Shown here: piece after piece, positions 28,036 through 28,254 of the stretch | How positions within the stretch are numbered: the first letter of the stretch is position 1 | How the letters are laid out: every line of letters begins with the position of its first letter | NCBI RefSeq assembly: GCF_000006405.1 | Contig: NW_003216737.1 | Span: forward strand, 19,752 to 48,005 | DNA: 28,254 nt | Source: Perkinsus marinus ATCC 50983 | Lineage: Eukaryota; Perkinsozoa; Perkinsida; Perkinsidae | Reading direction: 5' to 3' | Made by a program: the position numbers and the translations under genes | Notes under the pieces: generated by a model | Told to the model about the DNA's origin: nothing | Databases searched by the model: none | The model's input: the letters and a program-made list of their open reading frames with translations, nothing else

Positions 28036-28254
28036 GAGTTTCCTATACAGTGTTGGAGTATGAATATATGTAATCGCTTTCCTCAGCTACTGAGCTAAGA
28101 GTTTCCTATACAGTGTTGGAGTATGAATATATGTAATCGCTTTCCTCAGCTGCTGAGCTCAGAGTTTCCTATACAGTGTTGGAGTAGGATATATATATCG
28201 CTTTCCTCAGCTGCTGAGCTCAGAGTTCCTATACAGTGTTGGAGTATGATATAT
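28036..28254 (+). repeat. Tandem array, unit 61-63 bp, running off the right edge
   Basis: GAGTTTCCTATACAGTGTTG starts copies at 28036, 28099 and 28162, and a near copy at 28223. Each unit then has GAGTATGAATATATGTAATC and CGCTTTCCTCAGCTGCTGAG. At least 3.5 copies are visible; the array continues beyond the window. Confidence 0.95.

Overview
This window looks like nuclear DNA of a unicellular eukaryote. Its genes are split by many short introns, several 26-60 nt long, that mostly begin GT and end AG. Splicing at these sites restores family-typical proteins. There are no ribosome-binding sites or operons. The mix of genes (a TMEM144-type transporter, a CDK with short introns, a large dynamin-like protein, a secreted LPMO-like enzyme) and the tandem and palindromic repeats would fit a perkinsid or other alveolate protist. 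That assignment is an inference and cannot be proved from one window.

Layout, left to right. 1-3.4 kb: a membrane-protein exon, a roughly 215-bp tandem repeat, a decayed reverse-transcriptase-like frame and a degenerate tRNA-like sequence. 3.4-5.3 kb: a divergent pair, an unknown gene (-) and a ten-exon coiled-coil protein (+). 5.6-5.9 kb: a 50-bp minisatellite. 6.2-9.1 kb (-): a three-exon family-16 methyltransferase and a six-exon TMEM144-like membrane protein. 9.3-11.3 kb (+): a flap endonuclease 1 gene that lacks its catalytic middle. A minisatellite related to the first one sits in the gap, and a frame-breaking double hairpin lies just after the start codon. 11.7-14.1 kb (+): an eight-exon CDK-like kinase. 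14.8-15.5 kb (-): an LPMO-like secreted protein. 16.8-17.9 kb: a non-autonomous hAT-like transposon with perfect 12-bp terminal inverted repeats and an 8-bp target duplication. 18-22.3 kb: a hairpin-rich stretch with one unknown acidic-tailed gene, coding fragments and a Tc1/mariner-like MITE. 22.5-28 kb (-): the 3' part of a dynamin-like gene whose long introns are filled by copies of a palindromic element. A 61-63-bp tandem array runs off the right edge.

The genes do not form an obvious pathway. The structure is more distinctive than the gene content: palindromic elements in introns, short motifs shared between introns of different genes, two GC-AG introns, ultrashort introns, and many perfect inverted repeats with 1- or 3-nt loops. 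Exon coordinates were worked out by hand from splice sites and reading phase; I ran no alignments or database searches.
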